Shown: positions 26,836 through 37,852 of the stretch, piece by piece | How positions within the stretch are numbered: position 1 is the stretch's first letter | How the letters are laid out: every line of letters starts with the position of its first letter | Assembly (NCBI GenBank): GCA_016291005.1 | Contig: JAEEVT010000001.1 | Location: 1-64,000, forward strand | Source of the DNA: Prevotella sp. | Lineage (GTDB): Bacteria > Bacteroidota > Bacteroidia > Bacteroidales > Bacteroidaceae | DNA length: 64,000 bases | Reading direction: 5' to 3' | Position numbers and translations under genes: made by a program | Notes under the pieces: generated by a model | Seen by the model: only the letters and a program-made list of their open reading frames with translations | Databases searched by the model: none | Told to the model about the DNA's origin: nothing

Positions 26836-27876
26836 ATGAAAAAGCAATTTATCTTGATTGTTGCATTGTTCCTGATGGCGGGAATAAATGCTGGCGCTGC
26901 CGTTATCGACAGCATTTACTACAACCTGACCCATGTCTATGAGGCTGAGGTGGCACGTGACTCGACCAACACCTTTAGCTATTCGGGCGATATCGTCATC
27001 CCTGACACCGTATATTATAAAGGTGTCGCCTATCGTGTGGTGACGGTGGGCAATTCGGCCTTTGCTGGTTGTGAGAAGCTGAACAGTGTCACATTGCCCC
27101 CGTCGGTGCAAAGCATCAACAATGCTGCATTCTCAAAATGTACACATCTGTCGCGGGTGACGATGGGTGACAACATCACAGCCATCGGCGACAATGCCTT
27201 TGCCGGCTGTACCCTGCTGATGGGATTGAAGCTGCCTGCCTCGCTGAAGAAGATTGGTTATCGCGCCTTTGCCGACTGTGCCAGCCTGACGGTGCTGACT
27301 ATCCCCGATGGCGTCACCAGCATCGGACAGAGTGCTTTCCGCAAGTGTACTGACCTGAGGAGTGTTACCCTCCCCAAACGGCTGACAATGATAGACAATG
27401 ACATGTTCCGCGAATGCACAGCCCTGGAACAGATAAACATTCCGCAACAGATCACAACGATTAATCCGAATGCTTTCCGCGGTTGCACCAGTCTGAAAAA
27501 CATCTCCTTCGGCAGTAAATTGGTAACGGTCGATGACAATGCCTTCCGCGACTGCGTGGCGCTGACGGCGATAGAACTTTTGGACAATATCAATAAGGTT
27601 GGCGTAGGTGCTTTCCAGGGTTGTAAGAAATTGAAGACCATTACATTAGGTTCAGCCATAGAGAGTCTCTTTGCCAGTGCTTTCGGTGAGTGTACTTCGC
27701 TCACAGATGTCTTTATGCAGTCGGACAACATCCCCAAGACCGACCAAAACTTATTCCTTGGCTCATCCCTGACGAATGCCACGCTGCACTGTCGTCCTGC
27801 CTTGCTGGAAATCTACCAGAAAGCTAAACCTTGGAGCGACTTTAGCAAGCACGTCAGCATAGCTCCTGTGCAGTAA
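26836..27876 (+). CDS. BspA-type leucine-rich repeat secreted protein
   Basis: Repeats of 'IGxxAFxxCxxLxxVxLPxSVTSIGxxAFxxC'. Confidence 0.85.
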   Translation: MKKQFILIVALFLMAGINAGAAVIDSIYYNLTHVYEAEVARDSTNTFSYSGDIVIPDTVYYKGVAYRVVTVGNSAFAGCEKLNSVTLPPSVQSINNAAFSKCTHLSRVTMGDNITAIGDNAFAGCTLLMGLKLPASLKKIGYRAFADCASLTVLTIPDGVTSIGQSAFRKCTDLRSVTLPKRLTMIDNDMFRECTALEQINIPQQITTINPNAFRGCTSLKNISFGSKLVTVDDNAFRDCVALTAIELLDNINKVGVGAFQGCKKLKTITLGSAIESLFASAFGECTSLTDVFMQSDNIPKTDQNLFLGSSLTNATLHCRPALLEIYQKAKPWSDFSKHVSIAPVQ

Positions 27877-28014
27877 AACGTGGTAAAACCGCCCCTGAAA
27901 ATCAATAAGTTCATAGGAAAATAAAAAAAATGCCATTCGATTTTGTCGGATGGTATTTTTTTCGTATATTTGCCCCCGATTTCAGAAATGTAGTTAACGA
28001 GTCCATTAAAGATC

Positions 28015-28620
28015 ATGAAGTTTTTTAAGTATTTAGTATTTACAGCCTTATTGTTTTTCCTGCCATTTCTGATGACTGGATGCAACCAAAGTAACAAGAT
28101 GTCAGATATCACTTTGTCTGTCGTTTCACAAGATACAACGACCCAGAACCTTCAGAATTCAGAGGTTCGCTTGATGGTGGAGAAAGGTATCGTCTTGGAA
28201 CGCGTAAGGGATATTTTCCGTGTAGTCAGGGAAAACGAGCTGTGTCAAGGTATTGATGTCAACAACGAACTGCTTGACAGGGCATATTGCTCCAAGTCTT
28301 GGAACAAGTTGCTGATGGCAGTCCGCCGCAAAGAGTATAATTCATGCACGCTGTTCTTCGAGGTCAACTATTGGGCTATGACCCATTACCCTGTATTCGT
28401 CACGTTTGACGATTTTGAAGTAACCCGTGTTACCATCAGTGATGATAGGAAGACAGCCTCCGTAGATTATGTGACCTATGAACTGGACGCCTATAATCCA
28501 GCTCGCATTGACCTGATTTTTGAAGACGGTCGTTGGGTCATTGACAATTTCTACGACATGAGAAACATGCTCAACGTCCGCCAAAGCATGAGGGATTACT
28601 TGCGAAACGACTTTATCTAA
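28015..28620 (+). CDS. Lipoprotein, DUF3828-like
   Basis: Lipobox 'FLMTGCNQ'; 'SKSWNKLL', 'ARIDLIFEDGRWVIDNFYDMRNMLNVRQSMRDYL'. Confidence 0.55.
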   Translation: MKFFKYLVFTALLFFLPFLMTGCNQSNKMSDITLSVVSQDTTTQNLQNSEVRLMVEKGIVLERVRDIFRVVRENELCQGIDVNNELLDRAYCSKSWNKLLMAVRRKEYNSCTLFFEVNYWAMTHYPVFVTFDDFEVTRVTISDDRKTASVDYVTYELDAYNPARIDLIFEDGRWVIDNFYDMRNMLNVRQSMRDYLRNDFI

Positions 28621-28650
28621 GATGTGACTTTTTAGTATTCCATAGAAAAA

Positions 28651-28683
28651 ACTCCCTGAGTGTCATCATGATACTCAGGGAGT
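28651..28683. terminator. Bidirectional hairpin terminator
   Basis: ACTCCCTGAGT...ACTCAGGGAGT with A-rich 5' and T-rich 3' flanks, between convergent genes. Confidence 0.85.
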
Positions 28684-28705
28684 AATTCTTTTGTCCTATT
28701 TAGTG

Positions 28706-30695
<1,990 letters not shown>

Positions 30696-31992
30696 CACTA
30701 GTGTCCACTAAAAATTGCGGAGATGTTTGTAAGTTATTTAAATATAGAGTTTTAGGGCGAACAATTGACGGTGACGATTTGAATTGACTACCTTTGCAAC
30801 CCAAAAGCAAATCAGTCATTCGATGAACACCGGAAAATATATATTCGCCCAGCTCATAGAGTTCTTGCCGCAGAGAATCTTTGATAGAATTGTAATGAAA
30901 TACGAAGGGAATAAATACGTGAAGCATTTCACTTGCTGGAACCAGTTGCTCGTCATGATGTTCGGGCAACTGAGCAATCGTGATAGCCTTCGTGACCTTA
31001 CAAGTACCATATCTGCGCATTCCAACAAAGTTTATCATCTTGGCTTTGGCAAGAACGTGACGAGAAGCAATCTCGCAAAGGTCAACGAGAGACGCGAACC
31101 TCGCATCTTCGAAGAGTTTGCCTACCATATGATAGACATTGCGAGAAAGAAGAGAATCGACAAGGACTTTGAGATAGACGGGAAGGTTTTTGCCTTCGAC
31201 TCTACCACCATCGACCTTTGCCTGAGCGTCTTCTGGTGGGCAAAGTTCCGTCGTGCAAAAGCGGGCATCAAGATGCATACGCTCTATGAGATTGAGACGG
31301 ATATTCCTGCCTTCATCCACATCACCGAAGCGAAGGTGCATGACCAACGCGCGATGGACGTAATCCCTTATGAACAGGGGGCTTACTACGTGTTTGACCG
31401 AGGATACTTTGACCTGAAGAGGCTCTATCATATCAATGAGATTGAAGCCTATTTTGTAATAAGGCAGAGAGGTCATCTTCAATATGAGGTCGTTAGCGAA
31501 AGTGACACCATGCATAATGCTGATGGTGTACTCTCTGACCTGGTTATAAGACTTACGAATTATTCTACCAAACAGAAATATCCTGCCGTTCTTCGTCGCA
31601 TCACATACTATGCGGTCGACAAGAACAAAACATTTGTCTACCTGACCAACAATATGGAGATACCAGCTACGCAGGTCGCTCTTCTCTACAAATATCGTTG
31701 GCGCGTAGAACTCTTCTTTAAGTGGATCAAGCAGCATCTCAAGATCAAATCCTTTTGGGGTACGACAGAGACTGCTGTCAGGATCCAGATATACTCTGCC
31801 ATCACTGCCTACTGCATGGTGGCTATCGTTGAGCATGACCTCAAACTGCACAGGAGCACCTACGAAGTGTTGAGAATTTTGAGTGCTTCGTTGTTGGATA
31901 AGACTCCTATCAAGGAACTCTTTACCAAGGGACCTGAGTATGTTTCTGATGATGGCCAATTGACTCTTAATTTTATTTAGTGGACACTAATG
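30696..31992 (+). mobile_element. IS4-like insertion sequence, 1297 bp
   Basis: Terminal inverted repeats CACTAGTGTCCACTAAA / TTTAGTGGACACTAATG (one mismatch); 9-bp TSD; intact transposase. Confidence 0.9.
30823..31980 (+). CDS. IS4 family transposase (DUF4372-type N-terminus plus DDE domain)
   Basis: 'MNTGKYIFAQLIEFLPQRIFDRIVMKYEGNKYVKHFTCWNQLLVMMFGQLSNRDSLRDL'; 'FAFDSTTIDLCLSVFWWAKFRRAKAGIKMHTLYE'; 'YKYRWRVELFFKWIKQHLKIKSFWG'. Confidence 0.93.
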   Translation: MNTGKYIFAQLIEFLPQRIFDRIVMKYEGNKYVKHFTCWNQLLVMMFGQLSNRDSLRDLTSTISAHSNKVYHLGFGKNVTRSNLAKVNERREPRIFEEFAYHMIDIARKKRIDKDFEIDGKVFAFDSTTIDLCLSVFWWAKFRRAKAGIKMHTLYEIETDIPAFIHITEAKVHDQRAMDVIPYEQGAYYVFDRGYFDLKRLYHINEIEAYFVIRQRGHLQYEVVSESDTMHNADGVLSDLVIRLTNYSTKQKYPAVLRRITYYAVDKNKTFVYLTNNMEIPATQVALLYKYRWRVELFFKWIKQHLKIKSFWGTTETAVRIQIYSAITAYCMVAIVEHDLKLHRSTYEVLRILSASLLDKTPIKELFTKGPEYVSDDGQLTLNFI

Positions 31993-32001
31993 ATTTATTA
32001 A
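31993..32001. repeat. Target site duplication ATTTATTAA, right copy
   Basis: Identical to 30687-30695. Confidence 0.85.
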
Positions 32002-32251
32002 TAATGTGAAACTGATTGCAAAGATAAACAAAAAACACGTACCCTCCAACTGTTTGGACTGTAATATTGTAACAAATTGCCTTTTGTCTAGTCATTTTGT
32101 CTCTTGCCGATACGGAAAGAAAAGTTTGTGTTACACAAATTAAATGCTCTTTAACAAATAATATATATCTTTGCAAACGAAAAATAATCGCTTTATTTTG
32201 GGTTAAACTTATAATAGTTACTAAAAGTTAGTAGTTTTGGTATGTATTCAT

Positions 32252-32282
32252 GAAGGGGGCCGACGTGAGTTTCCCCCCTTTA
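32252..32282 (+). terminator. GC-rich hairpin in leader region of the SusC operon (possible attenuator)
   Basis: AAGGGGG...CCCCCCTT stem about 290 nt upstream of the susC start. Confidence 0.4.
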
Positions 32283-32490
32283 GAATTAACAATTAAGAAT
32301 TATGGACTAAGAATTTGAATGTAAAATTCTAAAAATTATATAATGGCAACAAGAATCAGAATTTTTCAAACAGGCCCACGTGCTCCTATATATATTAAAT
32401 AGGTTCGCGCGAAAGTGATAATCATTAAAGAATGTTACAAAGGGTAAAAACCGTATTACATTCCATAAAAGATGTTTGCAAGAATAAGTG

Positions 32491-32498
32491 TAACTTTG
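32491..32498 (+). promoter_or_regulatory. Bacteroidetes -7 element TAACTTTG upstream of the SusC/D operon
   Basis: TAnnTTTG match; no well-spaced -33 TTTG found. Confidence 0.45.
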
Positions 32499-32569
32499 CA
32501 CCGTCTTTTTACGTGATCTAACTAACAAGAAAAAAATAAATGTAAAACTATGAATCAATATCTGTCAAA

Positions 32570-35500
32570 ATGAAGAATCTAAAGCAATTGATTAGACAGA
32601 CTATTCCAACCATCCTGATGCTGATGGCATTCTGCACAACCATGCAGGCCCAGAACGGCGTCACGGTAACTGGTACAGTCACAGACAGTGCCGCGGATCC
32701 TCTGATTGGAGCTTCGGTAGTTGTAAAGGGAAACACTTCCCTGGGTACGGTGACTGACTTCGATGGTAACTTCCAGCTGAAGGTGCCGTCGGAATCGTCA
32801 GTACTTGTGATTTCCTACGTTGGTATGACCACGAAGGAATTCAAGATCGGCAAGCAGCGCAACTTCAAGGTGACGCTGCAGGACGACACCCAGCTGGAAG
32901 AAGTCGTGGTAGTAGGTTATGGCCAGCAGAAGAAGGCCTCTGTGGTGGGTGCCATCACGCAGACTACCGGCGAAGTGCTTGAACGTGCAGCAGGTATCGG
33001 TAGTGTCGGTGCAGCCCTGACGGGTAACCTCCCCGGTATTGCAACTATCGCCTCTACAGGTCAGCCTGGTGAAGAGGACCCGCGAATCTACATTCGTGGT
33101 GCTGCAGCCTGGAACCAGGACGCTCAGCCACTGATCCTCGTCGATGGCGTCAAGCGTGAGATTAAGTCTGTTGACGTGACGTCTGTCGCAACCATCTCAG
33201 TGTTGAAGGACGCATCTGCCACTGCCGTCTACGGTGTGGAGGGCGCTAATGGTGTTATTCTGATTACCACCAAGCGTGGTCAGGAAGGTAAGGCAAAGAT
33301 TGATGTCGGTTTCAACGCTACGTTGAAGGCTGTGTCAAAGTTGCCTCGTAAGTATGACTCTTACGACGGTTATATGTGGCGCAACCAGGCCATCGAGCAC
33401 GAGCTTGCCATCGGCGGCAACGCTTCTTGGGCATACTACCGTCCGCAGACGTTCATCAACAACTTCCGCAATCAGGACCATACCGTCAAGCCAAACTATA
33501 ATTCAAATGGTGCCTATCTCGGTGACTATAGCCAGGCAGAGCGCTATCCTAACGTAGACTGGCAGGACGAGATGTTTAAGAAAACCGCCCTTTCATATAA
33601 TGCCAACCTCAATATTATGGGTGGTACCAAGTTCGTGAAGTACTTCGTATCTTTCGACTTCCAGAACGAGGGTGATATGACCAAAATTTGGGACAACCGT
33701 CAGGGTTATGAAGGTGGTTATGCTTACAACCGTTTGAATGTCCGTTCAAACCTGGACTTCCAGATTACGAAGACCACCATGTTCAAGGTTAATCTGGCCG
33801 GTTCTACCGCCCAGCAGAAGACCCCACGTTATTATTATGGTAATAATGGTGAGTTCTTCCAGCAGCAGAAATGGGCTGGTGCCTATCGTATGGCTCCTAA
33901 CCTCTTCCCTGTACAGTTCTCCGATGGATCATGGGGTTATTATCCTTTGGTTTCCAACATCGAGAACTCTCCTCAGAGCGTTGCAACGTCAGGTTATGAG
34001 CTGGGTACCATCACCCGTATTTTCACCGACTTCTCGTTAGAGCAGAACCTCGACTTCGTTACGAAGGGTCTTATTGCACGCGGTACCATTTCTTGGGACA
34101 ACCAGTTCAACGAGGGTAGCCGCGGTATTTCCGACCTTCACACCGTAAAGAGAGCTTACATGCTTCCTGAGGACGGTCAGCTGCTTTATGAGAATTCTAT
34201 TTATGAAAAAACTGGTTTCGACTTCTATGAGAGCCGTGACTGGTCGACTGAGGCCGGTAGCGTCAGCTACACCAGCCGTGCAACGGAAATGTCGCTCCAG
34301 CTCTTCTGGGGTCGTCAGCTCGGTGACCACAACGTAACTGCCATGATTAACTGGAAGCGTCGTATCAATGCCGGTAACGCCGACCTCGAGAATCGTCGTG
34401 AGGACTGGGTGTTCCGTACCACATACGACTATAAGAGCCGCTACTTCGCTGAGTTCAACGGTGCTTACAACGGTTCACAGAAGTTCTCGCCAGACAACCG
34501 CTTCGTATTCTTCTGTTCAGGAGCTGCAGGTTGGATGATCTCGGAAGAGAAGTTCATGAAGCCGCTGAAGGACAAGAAGATTATTGATATGTTGAAGCTC
34601 CGTGGTTCTATCGGTGAGATTGGTGACGATAACGCCGGTGCACGCTGGGCTTACCTGACAGACTGGTCAGTCATTGGTCCTTACGCCATCTCTCTCGACG
34701 GTTCTAACAGCCCGTTCACCGGCTACAAGGAGTCTACCATTGCAAACCCAGACCTCCGCTGGGCAACGGTGTTGAAGAAGAATATCGGTATCGACTACGC
34801 ATTCCTCGGTGGTATGTTCGCAGGTAGCTTTGACTGGTTCCGTGACGACCGTTACGACATCTTCATCTCAGGTGCCAACCGTTCAGTGCCTTCATACTTC
34901 GGTGCCGCAACGACTCCTGACGTCAACAAGGGTAAGATGAAGAACTACGGTTTCGAGATTGAGCTTCGCTTCAACAAGGTGTTGAACAACGGAATGCGCT
35001 TCTGGGCTAATACCAACTATACGTACGCGCATAATGTTATTAAGGAGAAAGATGACCCGAAGCTGATTCCGAGCTACCGCAAGGCAGAAGGCTATTCCCA
35101 GGGACAGTACTGGTCATTCATCGACAACGGTTTTATCAAGACTTACGACGAGCTCTATAGTACACCAGAGCGTGAGAAGGACGACAGCCAGGTGCTTATC
35201 GGTGACCACTACATCGTTGACTTCAACGGTGACGGTGTCGTCGACGAGACCAACGACCAGGCTCCTTACGGCTACACTGGTACTCCCGAGCACACTTACA
35301 ATGCCACTATCGGTTGGGAGTGGAAAGGCTGGAGCTGGTTTGCACAGCTCTATGGCGCAACAGGTGTTACACGTGACGTAACGCTGACCTCTTTCCCCGA
35401 AAAGTTGCTTACAGTATATGATACCGGTCAGTGGTGGAATCCTGTTGACGGTAACGGCGAGGTTGTCGTACCTCGTTACACCACCCAGGTTTCCTATAAC

Positions 35501-35749
35501 AACGGTACACAGTTCCTCTTCGACGGTTCTTATTTCCGTCTGAAGAACGTTGAGATTGCCTACACTTGGACGAAGGGCTGGATTAAGAAACTTGGTTTCT
35601 CGAGTCTGAAGCTTTACGTGAACGGTAACAACCTCTTCCTGATTACAAAGATGCCTGACGACCGTGAGAGTAACTACGGCTTCAGTGGTGGCGGCGGTGC
35701 CTACCCGACTGTCAGACGTTATAACTTCGGTATCAAGCTTAACATCTAA
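32570..35749 (+). CDS. SusC/RagA family TonB-linked outer membrane protein (XusA-like)
   Basis: Carboxypeptidase-regulatory domain 'VTGTVTDSAADPLIGASVVVKG', TonB plug 'EEVVVVGYGQQKKASVVGAI', C-terminal barrel 'YPTVRRYNFGIKLNI'. Confidence 0.95.
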   Translation: MKNLKQLIRQTIPTILMLMAFCTTMQAQNGVTVTGTVTDSAADPLIGASVVVKGNTSLGTVTDFDGNFQLKVPSESSVLVISYVGMTTKEFKIGKQRNFKVTLQDDTQLEEVVVVGYGQQKKASVVGAITQTTGEVLERAAGIGSVGAALTGNLPGIATIASTGQPGEEDPRIYIRGAAAWNQDAQPLILVDGVKREIKSVDVTSVATISVLKDASATAVYGVEGANGVILITTKRGQEGKAKIDVGFNATLKAVSKLPRKYDSYDGYMWRNQAIEHELAIGGNASWAYYRPQTFINNFRNQDHTVKPNYNSNGAYLGDYSQAERYPNVDWQDEMFKKTALSYNANLNIMGGTKFVKYFVSFDFQNEGDMTKIWDNRQGYEGGYAYNRLNVRSNLDFQITKTTMFKVNLAGSTAQQKTPRYYYGNNGEFFQQQKWAGAYRMAPNLFPVQFSDGSWGYYPLVSNIENSPQSVATSGYELGTITRIFTDFSLEQNLDFVTKGLIARGTISWDNQFNEGSRGISDLHTVKRAYMLPEDGQLLYENSIYEKTGFDFYESRDWSTEAGSVSYTSRATEMSLQLFWGRQLGDHNVTAMINWKRRINAGNADLENRREDWVFRTTYDYKSRYFAEFNGAYNGSQKFSPDNRFVFFCSGAAGWMISEEKFMKPLKDKKIIDMLKLRGSIGEIGDDNAGARWAYLTDWSVIGPYAISLDGSNSPFTGYKESTIANPDLRWATVLKKNIGIDYAFLGGMFAGSFDWFRDDRYDIFISGANRSVPSYFGAATTPDVNKGKMKNYGFEIELRFNKVLNNGMRFWANTNYTYAHNVIKEKDDPKLIPSYRKAEGYSQGQYWSFIDNGFIKTYDELYSTPEREKDDSQVLIGDHYIVDFNGDGVVDETNDQAPYGYTGTPEHTYNATIGWEWKGWSWFAQLYGATGVTRDVTLTSFPEKLLTVYDTGQWWNPVDGNGEVVVPRYTTQVSYNNGTQFLFDGSYFRLKNVEIAYTWTKGWIKKLGFSSLKLYVNGNNLFLITKMPDDRESNYGFSGGGGAYPTVRRYNFGIKLNI

Positions 35750-35786
35750 AGCTGAAGAATTGAAGAATAGAAAAATAGAAAAAGTT

Positions 35787-37814
35787 ATGAAATACTATAA
35801 TAACATCAAATCCCTTTTGTGTGGTGCGCTGCTTCTCTTGGCTGGCGTAGCTTCCCTCACGTCTTGCAAAGACTGGCTTGACAAGGACCCGGAGGCTATG
35901 GTGGCAGAGGACGAAGCATTCAAGAACTTCCGCAACTTCCAGGGATATATTGAGGAAATCTATAACTTGATTCCCGATAAGGAAAAGATCAACTATTGTA
36001 CTGCATGGAACTTCGGTGACGACGCTGTTCACAACCCCGAAGGCTATGCTCACATGGATCATCAGGTTGACCTTGGCAACTACCGTAACTGGTGGACCAA
36101 CACCCAGTGCTGGCTGAATGGTGACAGAAATTCTCTTTGGAGAAACTCTTGGTACTGCATCCGTAAATGTAACATGGGTCTTGATAACATCAAGTCGCTC
36201 ATCGGTTCTGACGAGGAACGCGACCTGCTGCTCGGACAGTTGTATTTCTTCCGTGCTTGGTGGCACTTCGAGCTGATGTGTTACTTCGGAGGTCTGCCCT
36301 ATATCGACCAGGCTTTTGAGGCATCAAGTATTCCTGAGCTTCCGCGCCTGTCGTTCCAGAAATGTGCCGACCGTTGTGCAGAAGACTTCGAAAGAGCATA
36401 CGACATCCTTCCCATCGACTGGGACGAGACTCTGGCCGGTATGCAGACTTCAGGTAAGAACGACCTGCGTATCAATAAGTTCATGGCACTCTGCTACCTT
36501 GGCAAGTGCTACCTCTGGGCCGGTTCTCCCCTTATGAAGGAGTTCGAGAAGGCCAGCAAGGAAGATGGTAGCTTTGATGCCGGTGCATGCAACCTGTTAA
36601 ATGCCAGTTCCACTGGCAAGACCTACGACTACGATGAGGCATACTGCCGTAAGGCTGCTGAAGCTTTCGGCAAGGCCCTCGACATGGTCAACAGGGGACA
36701 GGTCAAGTACAAACTCGCCGAGTACAAGTATTCCAATATCTATGACCATGAGCGTGATGAGAATGCAGAGAGTTGTTACGCTGACATCTTCTGGACTGTC
36801 AAGCAGAGTTGGATGATGCCTGGTTCTACCGAGGCTATCTTCCGAGGTGCATATCCTGGCGCTAACTCCGCTAACTGGAACTGCGCCAAGATTTTCGGCC
36901 CGAAGGTGGCTGGTCTCGTCGATCATGACAACATTATCCATCACCCGACAGCCAACGTCATCGACCAGTACGGTATGGCCAACGGACAGCCTATCTATCT
37001 CGTCAGGAATGGTGAATACGTGCTGAACGAAGCTTCTGGCTGGGATCCCGAGCATCCCTACAAGGACCGCGACCCGCGCTTCTATCACGACATCATCTTC
37101 GACGGATTCCATTACGTCCTCCAGACGGATGGTCTTTCTGCCGCACAGAAGGCTCTCGAGTATTGTCCGCTTTATACCGGCGGTGCAGAGCGTGAGATAG
37201 ACCACGGCAGCAGCACGGGATATTTCATCCAGAAGCTTGTTCCCCACCAGTGTAACGAGGGTGACAGATGGTATGACTGGGACTATGCCTTCCAGAGCTA
37301 TCTTCCCTATATGCGTCTTGCTGACATCTACTTGATGTTTGCTGAGGCTGTGGCAGCCTTCACTCCCAATGCAAAGGAGCTAAAGGATAAGACGCCATAT
37401 TGTACTACACTGTCTGCTGTCGACGCCATCAACGCACTCCGCGACCGCGTCAACACCAGTGACTATCCCATGGAGCGTGTACAGCCTAACCTCATGGACA
37501 CCCGTGAACACTTCATCGACGAAGTACGCCGCGAGCGTGCCGTAGAGCTTTCCTTCGAAGGCTTCCGCTGGTGCGACCTGCAGCGCTGGCTCCTCCTCAC
37601 TGAGCCGCCTTACACCGTGAAGTACTCTCATGAGTTTGAGCGTTTGGAAGCTGATTCCTGGTTCAAGGATCACGACCCGAAGGACGCACGTATCGGTAAC
37701 TTCCGCAAGCAGGAGTTGATTACCCGTCGTCTTGAGTCCAAGCACTACTGGTTCCCGCTTCCCGACAAGGACATTTATCTCTACGAAGGATTCCCCCAGA
37801 ACCCAGGATGGTAA
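35787..37814 (+). CDS. SusD/RagB family lipoprotein (XusB-like)
   Basis: Lipobox 'VASLTSCKDWLDKDPE'; 'FRAWWHFELMCYFGGLPYID'; C-term 'YWFPLPDKDIYLYEGFPQNPGW'. Confidence 0.95.
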   Translation: MKYYNNIKSLLCGALLLLAGVASLTSCKDWLDKDPEAMVAEDEAFKNFRNFQGYIEEIYNLIPDKEKINYCTAWNFGDDAVHNPEGYAHMDHQVDLGNYRNWWTNTQCWLNGDRNSLWRNSWYCIRKCNMGLDNIKSLIGSDEERDLLLGQLYFFRAWWHFELMCYFGGLPYIDQAFEASSIPELPRLSFQKCADRCAEDFERAYDILPIDWDETLAGMQTSGKNDLRINKFMALCYLGKCYLWAGSPLMKEFEKASKEDGSFDAGACNLLNASSTGKTYDYDEAYCRKAAEAFGKALDMVNRGQVKYKLAEYKYSNIYDHERDENAESCYADIFWTVKQSWMMPGSTEAIFRGAYPGANSANWNCAKIFGPKVAGLVDHDNIIHHPTANVIDQYGMANGQPIYLVRNGEYVLNEASGWDPEHPYKDRDPRFYHDIIFDGFHYVLQTDGLSAAQKALEYCPLYTGGAEREIDHGSSTGYFIQKLVPHQCNEGDRWYDWDYAFQSYLPYMRLADIYLMFAEAVAAFTPNAKELKDKTPYCTTLSAVDAINALRDRVNTSDYPMERVQPNLMDTREHFIDEVRRERAVELSFEGFRWCDLQRWLLLTEPPYTVKYSHEFERLEADSWFKDHDPKDARIGNFRKQELITRRLESKHYWFPLPDKDIYLYEGFPQNPGW

Positions 37815-37852
37815 TCAATTGAAAATTGAAAATTGAAAATTGAAATAAAGAT

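Noticed and set aside
37802-37850. AATTGAAAATTGAAAATTGAAAATTGAAA run as a regulatory array
   Set aside because: Similar short runs occur between many genes here (11737, 24807, 43906, 57950), so it is treated as generic intergenic repeat material rather than a specific regulatory site.
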